5,362 bases of DNA from contig CALDWC010000136.1 in NCBI GenBank assembly GCA_937923945.1, forward strand, positions 1-5,362. The letters are read 5' to 3'. A program made the translations under genes and the position numbers. Below the pieces are notes generated by a model, which did not search any database, had not been told where the DNA came from, and saw nothing but the letters and a program-made list of their open reading frames with translations. This stretch comes from an uncultured Treponema sp. (GTDB lineage: Bacteria; Spirochaetota; Spirochaetia; Treponematales; Treponemataceae). Every line of letters starts with the position of its first letter. Position 1 is the stretch's first letter. Shown one piece after another: positions 1 through 5,186 of this stretch.

Positions 1-38
1 GTATACTCATTTATATTTTTTTGTCATGTAAAAATGGT

Positions 39-55
39 AATTAATCAGTGTTTCC
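39..55 (-). repeat. Copy of dispersed motif GGAAACRCTGATTAA
   Basis: Read on the minus strand, this is GGAAACACTGATTAATT. The plus strand at 2801-2815 reads GGAAACGCTGATTAA, differing at one base over 15, and the hairpin at 2911-2954 contains CACTGATTAATT. Three related copies in 5 kb, two of them inside strong hairpins, suggest a dispersed repeat family rather than chance. Whether it is REP-like, MITE-derived or a protein binding site cannot be told from this window. Confidence 0.5.
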
Positions 56-88
56 GTAAGGTACCCTATTTTAAATAGTATCATACGG
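54..88. repeat. Imperfect hairpin in the left intergenic region
   Basis: CCGTA (54-58) pairs with TACGG (84-88). An A/A mismatch follows, then GGTA (60-63) with TATC (79-82) including one G-T pair, a CC bulge (64-65), and CTATT (66-70) with AATAG (74-78) around loop TTA. No T-run follows on either strand, so it is not a standard intrinsic terminator. It directly abuts the repeat copy at 39-55 and overlaps the candidate -10 box at 75-80. Confidence 0.45.
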
Positions 89-103
89 GATAGAAAAAAG
101 CAA
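75..103 (-). promoter_or_regulatory. Candidate leftward sigma70 promoter (TTGCTT-N17-TACTAT)
   Basis: On the minus strand, TTGCTT (103-98) and TACTAT (80-75) are 17 bases apart, and TGA precedes the -10 box, giving an extended -10. Each hexamer matches consensus at four of six positions. It lies downstream of the terminator at 241-278, so it could start the next leftward unit beyond the window. Its -10 box sits in the 54-88 hairpin. No gene is visible to confirm it. Confidence 0.3.
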
Positions 104-137
104 GCTGTCGCATTGCCTCACATTAAATCTAACCGAA

Positions 138-166
138 ATAAAAACGGTTCATCAGCGACAAGTCAA
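138..166 (-). promoter_or_regulatory. Candidate leftward sigma70 promoter (TTGACT-N17-TTTTAT)
   Basis: On the minus strand, TTGACT (166-161) is followed after exactly 17 bases by TTTTAT (143-138). The -35 box matches consensus at five of six positions, the -10 box at four of six. It lies between the terminator of the 596-aa gene and the left edge, where a promoter for the next gene would be expected. AT-rich DNA gives such matches by chance, so this is tentative. Confidence 0.3.
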
Positions 167-240
167 TGAGCAAAAAAAAATAGTATTCTGTGGCTAAACG
201 AGCGAAGCGGATATGAGAACAAAAAAGATGTAAAAACTTC

Positions 241-278
241 AAAAAAAAGAGCATCATTTCGTACGGGAAACGATGCTC
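241..278 (-). terminator. Intrinsic terminator of the DPBB-SPOR gene
   Basis: In the minus-strand transcript, GAGCATC (278-272) pairs with GATGCTC (255-249). A G-U pair (271/256) and TTTC/GAAA (270-267 with 260-257) complete a continuous 12-bp stem around a six-base loop (266-261). Eight T residues (248-241) follow immediately. It starts 18 bases past the stop codon of the 596-aa gene and ends that two-gene unit. Stem, loop and T-run all fit the standard intrinsic terminator. Confidence 0.92.
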
Positions 279-296
279 AAAATTAGGAGGAAACTT

Positions 297-2087
297 TTAT
301 TGAATAACTTTAAAGAATGAATCGGTAAAACCAAATTTATAAAACTGTTCCATTGCAGCTCCCATCTCATCGATTTTAAGCGGACCGACAAAAACTCGAT
401 AACGCGTTTTTGTACCGTTTCCCAGTTTTTCAATTGCGAGCGGGTATTGTTTATATTTTATCAGAATCCCTTGCACATTGGTTTCTTTTTTATAATTTGC
501 AATTTGCAAATAATATTTCCCTTTTTGCAGCGTACCGGCATACATCTTTGAATCAGGCTGCACGATATACGGTTCAATTTTTATCGGCGCAACATCGGTA
601 GCAGGCAGAACGTTTTCAATAACCGGCGGTTTTTTTGCCTTCTGTGCAATCGTTTGTTCAGGCTCTTCAATTACCGTAACGGTTGTCGTCGTCTGTGTCG
701 TTTCTCTTTTTTTTTCAACTTTTTCGACCGGCTTTACTTCAATCGGTTCTGTTTTCGGTTGTGAAACTTCAGCCTCCGGTTTTACCTCTGTTACCGGTTT
801 TATCTCTATCGGTTTTACCGCTTTTTTTTCATTCGGCTCCACAACCTTTACCGGCTTCAGCGGTTCAGGTTCAATCTGCGGCGCAATGCCTTCCACCGTG
901 TGTACCGGTTTTGTCGCATCCTTTTTTTTCGGTGCGGGTTTGCTAACACCTTCGACCGTAGCAACCGGCTTTGTTTGTTCTTTTTTTACCGGTACAGGCA
1001 GCGTAATCCCGTTGACGGTACTGACCGCCTTTGGTGCCGCTTTCTTTTCCGGAACCGGTTCGGTAATACCGGCAATGGTGTTTACCGCTTGAGGAGTCTC
1101 CGTTTTTTTGCGTTCCGGCTTTTGAATACTTTCAATCGTGTCCACCGGTTTTGTTATTTCCTTTTTTTTCGGTGCAGGTTTTGTAATACCTTCGACCGTA
1201 GCAACCGGCTTCGGCGGTTCCGCCTTGATCGCTTGCGATTTTGCCGGTTCCGTTTTTTTCGGCTCGGGTTCCGTTGTAATCGGCACATTCACCATCGGCT
1301 CCGGTTTTACTTCCGCCGGAGCGACCGGTTGCGTTTCCGTTGTTACAATTTGTGTCCTGGTCGTCGTTGTCGTAACGGTTTCCGTTTTCGGCTTATCTTT
1401 TTTATTTTTAGCGGCGGTTTTCTCCGCAGTAGGGCGCGGCGGCTTTAAGCCCGCCTTTTCCAAATAAGCGTTTTCCGTATGGTCAGGCTCCGAAGTAAAC
1501 TCCGGCTCCGGTTCTACGGCAATGACGGGAGCTTTTTCTTCGGGAACAATCGGTTCAGGCTCCGGCTCCGGTATTTTTTCGGCAACCGTGTCTGCAGGAG
1601 GTACCGGCTTCGGATATTTCGTTAAAGATGCAGCATCAAATAAAACGGTATCACTATCCGCATATACTGAATCCGGTTTTTCCGCTTTCGGAGCATTTGT
1701 GACGGCAAGTGCAGGATTATAATCGCTGTCCGTACTCGTATAACCGTCTTCCGCTAAAAAATCATCACTCAATTTACTCGTCGTATTGATACGGACCCGA
1801 ACAATTTTATCCTGCGGAACTTCCAGCGCTTTTGCAACTTCGGGAGAAAGATTGACGAGTAGCCCCGCAATACCGGAACTGCCGCTTACCAACGCCGTTG
1901 TTTTTTTCCCATTTTCCAAATTTTCAATTTCAATTAATGTATCACGGGGGAACATATCGCTCCGTACCAGCATGGAGCCACCGCTAAAATCGCGGGCAGC
2001 GCCGACTCCTGCATTACCTTCCCAAACCGCCCACAAACCGGCAGTCGAACATACAATAAAACTCAAAAGTGCAAATATTTTTTTCAC
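297..2087 (-). CDS. Exported RlpA-like DPBB protein with long repetitive linker and C-terminal SPOR domain
   Basis: This is a 596-aa secreted protein, probably a septal or peptidoglycan-binding factor. Residues 1-20 form a signal peptide (lysines, a hydrophobic core, cut after GLWA). Residues 36-101 resemble the RlpA double-psi beta-barrel: a 'P..T.IEI.NLENGK' stretch, then 'VNLSPEVAKALEV', the counterpart of 'IDLSRAAAKAL'. The residues aligning with the RlpA catalytic His and Asp are replaced (around S43 and the VSGSSG stretch at 67-72), so lytic transglycosylase activity is doubtful. Residues 104-505 are a Pro/Glu/Lys/Val/Thr linker with 20-residue repeats at 293-402. Residues 523-596 are a SPOR domain ('YYLQIA', 'YRVFVGP'), a family that binds denuded glycan at division sites. 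The start is GTG at 2087, two bases after the preceding stop, with an AGGGGG ribosome site at 2095-2100 inside the upstream gene, which implies translational coupling. DPBB plus SPOR is the RlpA layout, but the linker is far longer than usual. The SPOR call is firm; the barrel call is by eye. Confidence 0.85.
   Translation of the reverse strand: MKKIFALLSFIVCSTAGLWAVWEGNAGVGAARDFSGGSMLVRSDMFPRDTLIEIENLENGKKTTALVSGSSGIAGLLVNLSPEVAKALEVPQDKIVRVRINTTSKLSDDFLAEDGYTSTDSDYNPALAVTNAPKAEKPDSVYADSDTVLFDAASLTKYPKPVPPADTVAEKIPEPEPEPIVPEEKAPVIAVEPEPEFTSEPDHTENAYLEKAGLKPPRPTAEKTAAKNKKDKPKTETVTTTTTRTQIVTTETQPVAPAEVKPEPMVNVPITTEPEPKKTEPAKSQAIKAEPPKPVATVEGITKPAPKKKEITKPVDTIESIQKPERKKTETPQAVNTIAGITEPVPEKKAAPKAVSTVNGITLPVPVKKEQTKPVATVEGVSKPAPKKKDATKPVHTVEGIAPQIEPEPLKPVKVVEPNEKKAVKPIEIKPVTEVKPEAEVSQPKTEPIEVKPVEKVEKKRETTQTTTTVTVIEEPEQTIAQKAKKPPVIENVLPATDVAPIKIEPYIVQPDSKMYAGTLQKGKYYLQIANYKKETNVQGILIKYKQYPLAIEKLGNGTKTRYRVFVGPLKIDEMGAAMEQFYKFGFTDSFFKVIQ
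882..1211 (-). repeat. 60-bp in-frame tandem repeat in the DPBB-SPOR gene
   Basis: Five full 60-bp units (1211-1152, 1151-1092, 1091-1032, 1031-972, 971-912) and a partial sixth (911-882) encode residues 293-402. The protein consensus is about KPVxTVxGITKPxPxKKxxT. Units 1 and 5 are closest, matching at about 52 of 60 bases, including an identical run of eight A on the coding strand (1169-1162 and 929-922). The other units are more diverged. The exact multiple-of-three period means that gain or loss of units would change linker length without breaking the frame. Confidence 0.9.
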
Positions 2088-2089
2088 GA

Positions 2090-2602
2090 TTATGCCCCCT
2101 GTACAATTTTTGTTGTTACCTGTTTTATCACAGCCGAACTCAGTTTTTCAAGTTTTTTCAAACTCGCGCTTTTTGTATCGGCATGGGAAACGTTTGTATT
2201 TTTGTGGAAAACAACTTTTTCAGTTTTTACATTAAAAAGTGAATACTCTAATTTTTCAATAACGGCAAATTTTTCATATGTTTTTTTATCAACGGACGGT
2301 TTATCGGAATACGTCAACCGAATGATAATAAGATAATCGCTCGGATTTTCCAAAAGTTTCTGTGCTTCGGCAATAGAATCCGAAACCGTATCGTCATTTA
2401 CCGTAAAAGGAATATTGCCGGCTATCAGCCCCGAATCAAAAAGAGCATCGAACACAAAATCCTCAAGTCTCGTTGTTATTTCACCGGCTTTTTCGTATGC
2501 TTCCGTATTTTGGACACAGTAAAAAATTACATTTTCCGCCCAAGCAAAATTGCATACCGCAACAAGCATGCTCAGCAAAAAAAGCCTTTTCAAACGTTTC
2601 AT
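2090..2602 (-). CDS. Secreted protein of unknown function, 170 aa
   Basis: I do not recognise this family. Residues 1-22 form a signal peptide (MKRLKR, a hydrophobic core, cut after AWA before ENVIF). A cysteine at 17 lacks a proper lipobox because valine precedes it, so a soluble periplasmic protein is more likely than a lipoprotein. The mature part of about 148 residues mixes predicted strands ('NVIFYCV', 'DYLIIIRLTYSD', 'KFAVIEKLEYSLFNV') and helices ('EKAGEITTRLEDFVFDALF', 'ASLKKLEKLSSAVIKQVTTKI'). The second strand group, 'LEYSLFNVKTEKVVFHKN', resembles the pattern in periplasmic proteins that report a variable's type and value, but this is not enough for a family call. ATG 2602 has GGAGA at 2608-2612. 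The stop is two bases before the next gene's GTG, and that gene's ribosome site lies in this gene's last codons, so the two are almost certainly coexpressed and may work together. Confidence 0.88.
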   Translation of the reverse strand: MKRLKRLFLLSMLVAVCNFAWAENVIFYCVQNTEAYEKAGEITTRLEDFVFDALFDSGLIAGNIPFTVNDDTVSDSIAEAQKLLENPSDYLIIIRLTYSDKPSVDKKTYEKFAVIEKLEYSLFNVKTEKVVFHKNTNVSHADTKSASLKKLEKLSSAVIKQVTTKIVQGA

Positions 2603-2799
2603 ACTTTTCTCCGTTATTATTTTCGGCAGTTAAAAAAAAACATTTATCATTTTATTGCGCTCGAAAATGTTTTTATCCTTTTGATAAACAAAAATTTTGC
2701 TGAAAAGTTAAACACCGAAAGTTTTAGACTGCTTTTTTAAAAAGTAATCCGTAAAATAACCGCGATATAAATAACATACAAAGCGGTTTCTGTACACCA

Positions 2800-2844
2800 A
2801 GGAAACGCTGATTAAAGGCTTGACGCCGTTTAACAGCGTTTCCT
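2800..2844. repeat. Strong hairpin A of the intergenic cluster
   Basis: AGGAAACGCTG (2800-2810) pairs perfectly with CAGCGTTTCCT (2834-2844). After a single bulged A (2811), TTAAA (2812-2816) pairs with TTTAA (2829-2833). After a bulged G (2828) on the other side, GGC (2817-2819) pairs with GCC (2825-2827), leaving loop TTGAC. That is 19 base pairs in 45 bases. No T-run follows on either strand, so it is not an obvious terminator. Its left arm carries the dispersed motif GGAAACRCTGATTAA. Confidence 0.85.
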
Positions 2845-2845
2845 A

Positions 2846-2900
2846 ATTGTTTCTCAATGTTCAGTATAATAAGGTAGATTCTGAACATTTGCGAAACAAT
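2846..2900. repeat. Long hairpin B of the intergenic cluster
   Basis: ATTGTTTC (2846-2853) pairs with GAAACAAT (2893-2900), and AATGTTCAG (2856-2864) pairs with CTGAACATT (2881-2889). Between them the arms differ by one mismatch and one extra base. The 16-base loop (2865-2880) starts with TATAAT but has no -35 box at a usable distance. It begins two bases after hairpin A ends. Confidence 0.75.
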
Positions 2901-2910
2901 AAATTTTAAA

Positions 2911-2954
2911 GGTGGGCACTGATTAATTCTCGATTGAATTAATCAGTGCCTCCC
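2911..2954. repeat. Near-perfect hairpin C of the intergenic cluster
   Basis: GGCACTGATTAATTC (2915-2929) is perfectly complementary to 2936-2950 around a six-base loop TCGATT. GG/CC pairs (2911-2912 with 2953-2954), a mismatch and a G-T pair extend the stem. No T-run follows on either strand. Both arms contain the CACTGATTAATT core of the dispersed motif also seen at 39-55. Such a perfect 15-bp stem suggests recent insertion or selection on structure. Confidence 0.85.
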
Positions 2955-2968
2955 AAAGCGGTAAAATA

Positions 2969-2998
2969 TTTTGCGTACAAATGATACCAAGCGCAAAA
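2969..2998. repeat. Hairpin D of the intergenic cluster
   Basis: TTTTGCG (2969-2975) pairs with CGCAAAA (2992-2998) around a 16-base loop. On the minus strand it is followed by TATTTTACC, so it could give weak backup termination for transcripts from the rodZ-like gene. It is the weakest of the four hairpins. Confidence 0.45.
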
Positions 2999-3045
2999 GA
3001 ATAAAAAAGGAAGAGGCAGGAAGCGTTTTCGCTCGCCGTCTAAAA

Positions 3046-3075
3046 TAATGACGGGTGCCACGTCCAAGGCACCCG
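3046..3075 (-). terminator. Probable terminator after the rodZ-like gene
   Basis: CGGGTGCC (3052-3059) and GGCACCCG (3068-3075) form a perfect, GC-rich 8-bp stem with an eight-base loop. It begins 39 bases past the rodZ-like stop. On the minus strand it is followed by TCATTATTTTA, an interrupted T-rich tail, so termination may be incomplete. Position and stem strength support ending the lolA-rodZ unit here. Confidence 0.6.
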
Positions 3076-3113
3076 ATTGCGGTATTTTTCAAAAAACTTT
3101 CGTTGTACAAAAA

Positions 3114-4238
3114 TTAATCAACATTGATTATCACGAATTTATAGCGGTTCGTCGTATCGTCTTTGATCCACTTGATGTCCTGAACAATTACTTCGCCCGG
3201 TTTTGTGAGCGGAACATCATAGGTGCGACCGGCGCCGACCAGTTCAATTTTAAGCGCATTGCCGTTTGATGCCCAAATCCGAAAACCGTTATCGGCTCGA
3301 ATCGACAGCGTGCTGTTTTTTTGCTGGTACTGCTCTTTGCGGTTTTTTTTATCAACTTCGTAGCGGAAAAAGCAGTAATTGCGAAATGTTACATTCATCG
3401 TAACGGGAAACGCGGACGCTCCGTCAAAAACCGTTGTATAATTTTTCGCGGTAACGGTCAGGGTACCGGAGTCGGCTTTGGCGACTATACGCTCACCCGT
3501 AGTAATAACCAAAAGCGCGCCTTTTTCCGCATCGGTTTTATCGATATCACCGACAGCTATCTCGATGTCGCTGACTGCGTCATCATTCAAATCGAGGGTA
3601 ATGCTCTCACCCAGTTTGGCAATTTGCGTTCCGAGTTTTTCGGTCTGCAACTCAAGCTCGCCGGCAGTTTTTGAAACGGTAAACGTGTATGGCGTTTCCC
3701 CAATCGTGATCGAAAAGGTATCATGTTCAAAAAAGCGCTGTTCGTAATAGGCTTCCGTTATCTCGTAATGCTTTCCGCTGTTTTTGTCAATGACGGTGGT
3801 TTTGCCTATTTGGGGCTGCGTCGTTTCAGGATGTGCGGTTTCAGCTTTAGGTGTGCCGGAAGTACGATTCCCGAATTTTTGCCACATAAAATACCCGCCA
3901 ACTGACAACACGGCAACGGCTACAATGACGCCCAATGTAATAAGGAGCGGCGTTTTGTTAAACGGTTTTTTATTGAGTATCACTTCTTGCGGAATTTCCG
4001 ATTCCTGCAATTTTGTTTGTTTATAGAGCTTGACCATCTGTTCGGCGTCCAACTCAAGATACGTTGCATAATTACGTAAAAATCCGACTACATACGTTTC
4101 CGCCGGAAAATCTTCGTAATTGTCGGTTTCCAAACCATGTAAAAACATTTTTGAAATATTGGTATCATGGGAAGCCTGCTCAAGGTCAACGCCTTTTGTC
4201 TTTCTCGCTTCAATTAAGAGCTCACTTATTTCCTGCAT
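3114..4238 (-). CDS. rodZ: RodZ-like membrane protein: cytoplasmic helix-turn-helix, one transmembrane helix, periplasmic domain
   Basis: RodZ anchors the MreB cytoskeleton to the inner membrane and helps to set cell shape. Residues 1-75 form the RodZ-type Xre-like helix-turn-helix ('LLIEARKTKGVDLEQAS', 'ISKMFLHGLETDNYEDFPAETYVVGFLRNYATYLELD'); the 'FPAETYVVGFLRNYA' signature is typical of this family rather than of DNA-binding repressors. After a linker, residues 97-118 are a single membrane helix. Residues about 145-285 form a periplasmic section I do not recognise, with DLNDDAVSD (216-224) resembling a calcium-binding loop. Residues about 284-374 look like the C-terminal RodZ beta domain. 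At 374 aa it is slightly longer than E. coli RodZ. ATG 4238 has AGGA spaced about five bases upstream. The lolA-like gene ends 19 bases before it, so the two form a unit driven by the promoter at 4932-4960. Family assignment is strong; true RodZ orthology is inferred. Confidence 0.82.
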   Translation of the reverse strand: MQEISELLIEARKTKGVDLEQASHDTNISKMFLHGLETDNYEDFPAETYVVGFLRNYATYLELDAEQMVKLYKQTKLQESEIPQEVILNKKPFNKTPLLITLGVIVAVAVLSVGGYFMWQKFGNRTSGTPKAETAHPETTQPQIGKTTVIDKNSGKHYEITEAYYEQRFFEHDTFSITIGETPYTFTVSKTAGELELQTEKLGTQIAKLGESITLDLNDDAVSDIEIAVGDIDKTDAEKGALLVITTGERIVAKADSGTLTVTAKNYTTVFDGASAFPVTMNVTFRNYCFFRYEVDKKNRKEQYQQKNSTLSIRADNGFRIWASNGNALKIELVGAGRTYDVPLTKPGEVIVQDIKWIKDDTTNRYKFVIINVD

Positions 4239-4257
4239 ATTTTCCTACTTTTTTCAA

Positions 4258-4923
4258 TTATTCGGCGTATAAAAAATTATTGATGCGCTCTCCGGGCGGC
4301 GGTGTGTACATAAATGCCGTATTGGGGATACCGGTGTTGAGCGTATAATTGGTAAAATCAAACGTAATTTTACTGCCCGATATCGGCCACGCTTCAGCCC
4401 GTCGAATAAGTTTTGTATCCGGCGACACGAGAAGTCTGATTTTTCTGAACGTTTCATTCGCGTTGCGGCGATTCAAAATGAACGCCATCACCATTTCGGT
4501 TGAGCCTTCTTCAAGCGGTATCGGATCGGGACCGGTTTCATAAGCGATGGAGTATGAACGCTTCATGAGATTTAATCCCCGTGCCGTCGATAAATTTGCC
4601 GTAGTCACTTCACCGCCTTCAACGGTTTGTGAAAGCGTGATGCGGTTTGTCGGCACATATATGGTAAGTTCCGTTCCGGTGAAAACAATGGTTTGTTCCG
4701 CCGGTACCGAAAAATCGATGCGGAGCATTTCCGGCAATTTAAATTTTACCGTACCGATTGAACTGGTGCCACCTTGCGTTATTTTTATTGAAGCCGTGTA
4801 ATCGGATATTTTTGCATATTCTTCCGACATAGCGGAAAAAAAAGCCGAAGCGGTGGTAATATTTTGTGCAGTCAAGCTTAATACCGCCAGCCCCATCAGA
4901 AAAGTAAAAATCAGTTTTTTCAT
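4258..4923 (-). CDS. lolA: LolA-like periplasmic outer-membrane lipoprotein carrier
   Basis: LolA takes lipoproteins from the LolCDE complex at the inner membrane and carries them through the periplasm to the outer membrane. Here 221 residues start with a signal peptide (MKKLIFTFLMGLAVLSLTA, cut near residue 19). The mature chain has the LolA pattern: an N-terminal helix ('ASAFFSAMSEEYAKISDYTASIKI'), 'GTVKFKLPEMLRIDFSVPAEQTIVFTGTELTIYVPTNRITL' (57-97), a helical middle, 'IRLLVSPDTKLIRRAEAW' and a C-terminal 'F.YTPPPGERI'. Length is usual for the family. The start at ATG 4923 is set by the signal peptide, as the next Met (residue 10) would remove its basic end. No ribosome binding site precedes it, and the -10 box ends only eight bases upstream, which points to a leaderless message. 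It is followed after 19 bases by the rodZ-like gene. Family call is confident; cargo is unknown. Confidence 0.88.
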   Translation of the reverse strand: MKKLIFTFLMGLAVLSLTAQNITTASAFFSAMSEEYAKISDYTASIKITQGGTSSIGTVKFKLPEMLRIDFSVPAEQTIVFTGTELTIYVPTNRITLSQTVEGGEVTTANLSTARGLNLMKRSYSIAYETGPDPIPLEEGSTEMVMAFILNRRNANETFRKIRLLVSPDTKLIRRAEAWPISGSKITFDFTNYTLNTGIPNTAFMYTPPPGERINNFLYAE

Positions 4924-4931
4924 CGTGGCGT

Positions 4932-4960
4932 ATTATAGTAAAAATAAATCTTTTAGTCAA
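4932..4960 (-). promoter_or_regulatory. Sigma70 promoter of the lolA-rodZ unit (TTGACT-N17-TATAAT)
   Basis: On the minus strand, TTGACT (4960-4955) and a perfect TATAAT (4937-4932) are separated by exactly 17 bases. Only ACGCCACG lies between the -10 box and the lolA-like ATG, so transcription should start zero to two bases before the ATG. The near-consensus sequence suggests strong constitutive transcription. Confidence 0.87.
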
Positions 4961-5186
4961 TATGCGATTTTATCCCGCCACGGAAATCAAGTTTGTAGAA
5001 TCATTTTAATACTGTACGTATCTACTTTGAGTTAGCAGCCACACAGATTTGGAAAATCTAACGATTTTCCTCTATTTTATTAGTATCTAAATTTGTTCAT
5101 TAAAACAATTTAATCAGATTTTTCGTTAGCAAAATCAAATATGCGTGGTATCATTCTCGAAAATTGATTTCCCTGCTGCACTGCAA
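4961..5186. other. Gene-free divergent intergenic region
   Basis: This stretch separates the leftward lolA promoter from the rightward promoter at 5187-5215. No reading frame is supported. It is AT-rich and holds a perfect small hairpin (5051-5070), an imperfect AT hairpin (5089-5111), and a second hairpin (5117-5136) whose loop carries the reverse complement of the sequence around the first hairpin's loop. Confidence 0.6.
5051..5070. repeat. Perfect hairpin with TAAC loop
   Basis: GGAAAATC (5051-5058) pairs with GATTTTCC (5063-5070) around TAAC. On the plus strand it is followed by TCTATTTTATTAG, so weak rightward termination is possible. Its centre CTAACGA (5058-5064) recurs in reverse complement as TCGTTAG at 5123-5129, inside another small hairpin (GATTTT 5117-5122 with AAAATC 5131-5136). 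It may be an operator or a weak terminator. Confidence 0.4.

Larger units (their letters stand above)
1..240. other. Intergenic stretch without a convincing gene
   Basis: No frame here has a start codon with a ribosome binding site and a useful length. The stretch holds a repeat-family copy at 39-55, an imperfect hairpin at 54-88, and two leftward promoter candidates at 75-103 and 138-166. There is also a nested inverted repeat: TGTCGC at 106-111 pairs with GCGACA at 155-160, enclosing AACCG (131-135) and CGGTT (145-149). The only minus-strand ATG codons near the left edge give a six-codon frame (from 27) or run off the window (from 10), and neither has a Shine-Dalgarno sequence. The next leftward gene, if there is one, lies mostly or wholly outside the window. 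Confidence 0.6.
2613..3113. other. Gene-free region of 500 bases rich in inverted repeats
   Basis: No convincing gene is present on either strand. From right to left it holds the rodZ-like terminator (3052-3075), four consecutive inverted repeats (2800-2998), and an AT-rich stretch (2613-2799) that should contain the promoter of the 170-aa gene. The best match there is TTGTAT (2781-2776) and TATTTT (2758-2753) with 17 bases between, a poor fit to consensus. A run of nine T on the minus strand (2640-2632) lies just upstream of the 170-aa gene's ribosome site. Confidence 0.7.

Noticed and set aside
285..302. AGGAGG followed by TTG on the plus strand, resembling a gene start
   Set aside because: The frame stops after five codons, and the sequence lies at the stop codon of a clear minus-strand gene.
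900..1467. Long plus-strand open frames rich in Phe, Arg and Ser opposite the DPBB-SPOR gene
   Set aside because: They mirror the low-complexity repeats on the minus strand, have no ribosome sites, and lie opposite a gene with a signal peptide and a SPOR domain.
2029..2087. Cysteines in the signal peptides of the 596-aa and 170-aa proteins as lipoprotein sites
   Set aside because: Both have valine just before the cysteine, which does not fit a lipobox, while good signal peptidase I sites follow (GLWA, AWA).
2510..2740. Plus-strand open frame of 76 codons overlapping the start of the 170-aa gene
   Set aside because: No ribosome binding site, unusual composition, and it covers the start and upstream region of a well-supported minus-strand gene.
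2865..2870. TATAAT on the plus strand as a promoter
   Set aside because: It lies in the loop of hairpin B and has no acceptable -35 box 16-18 bases upstream.
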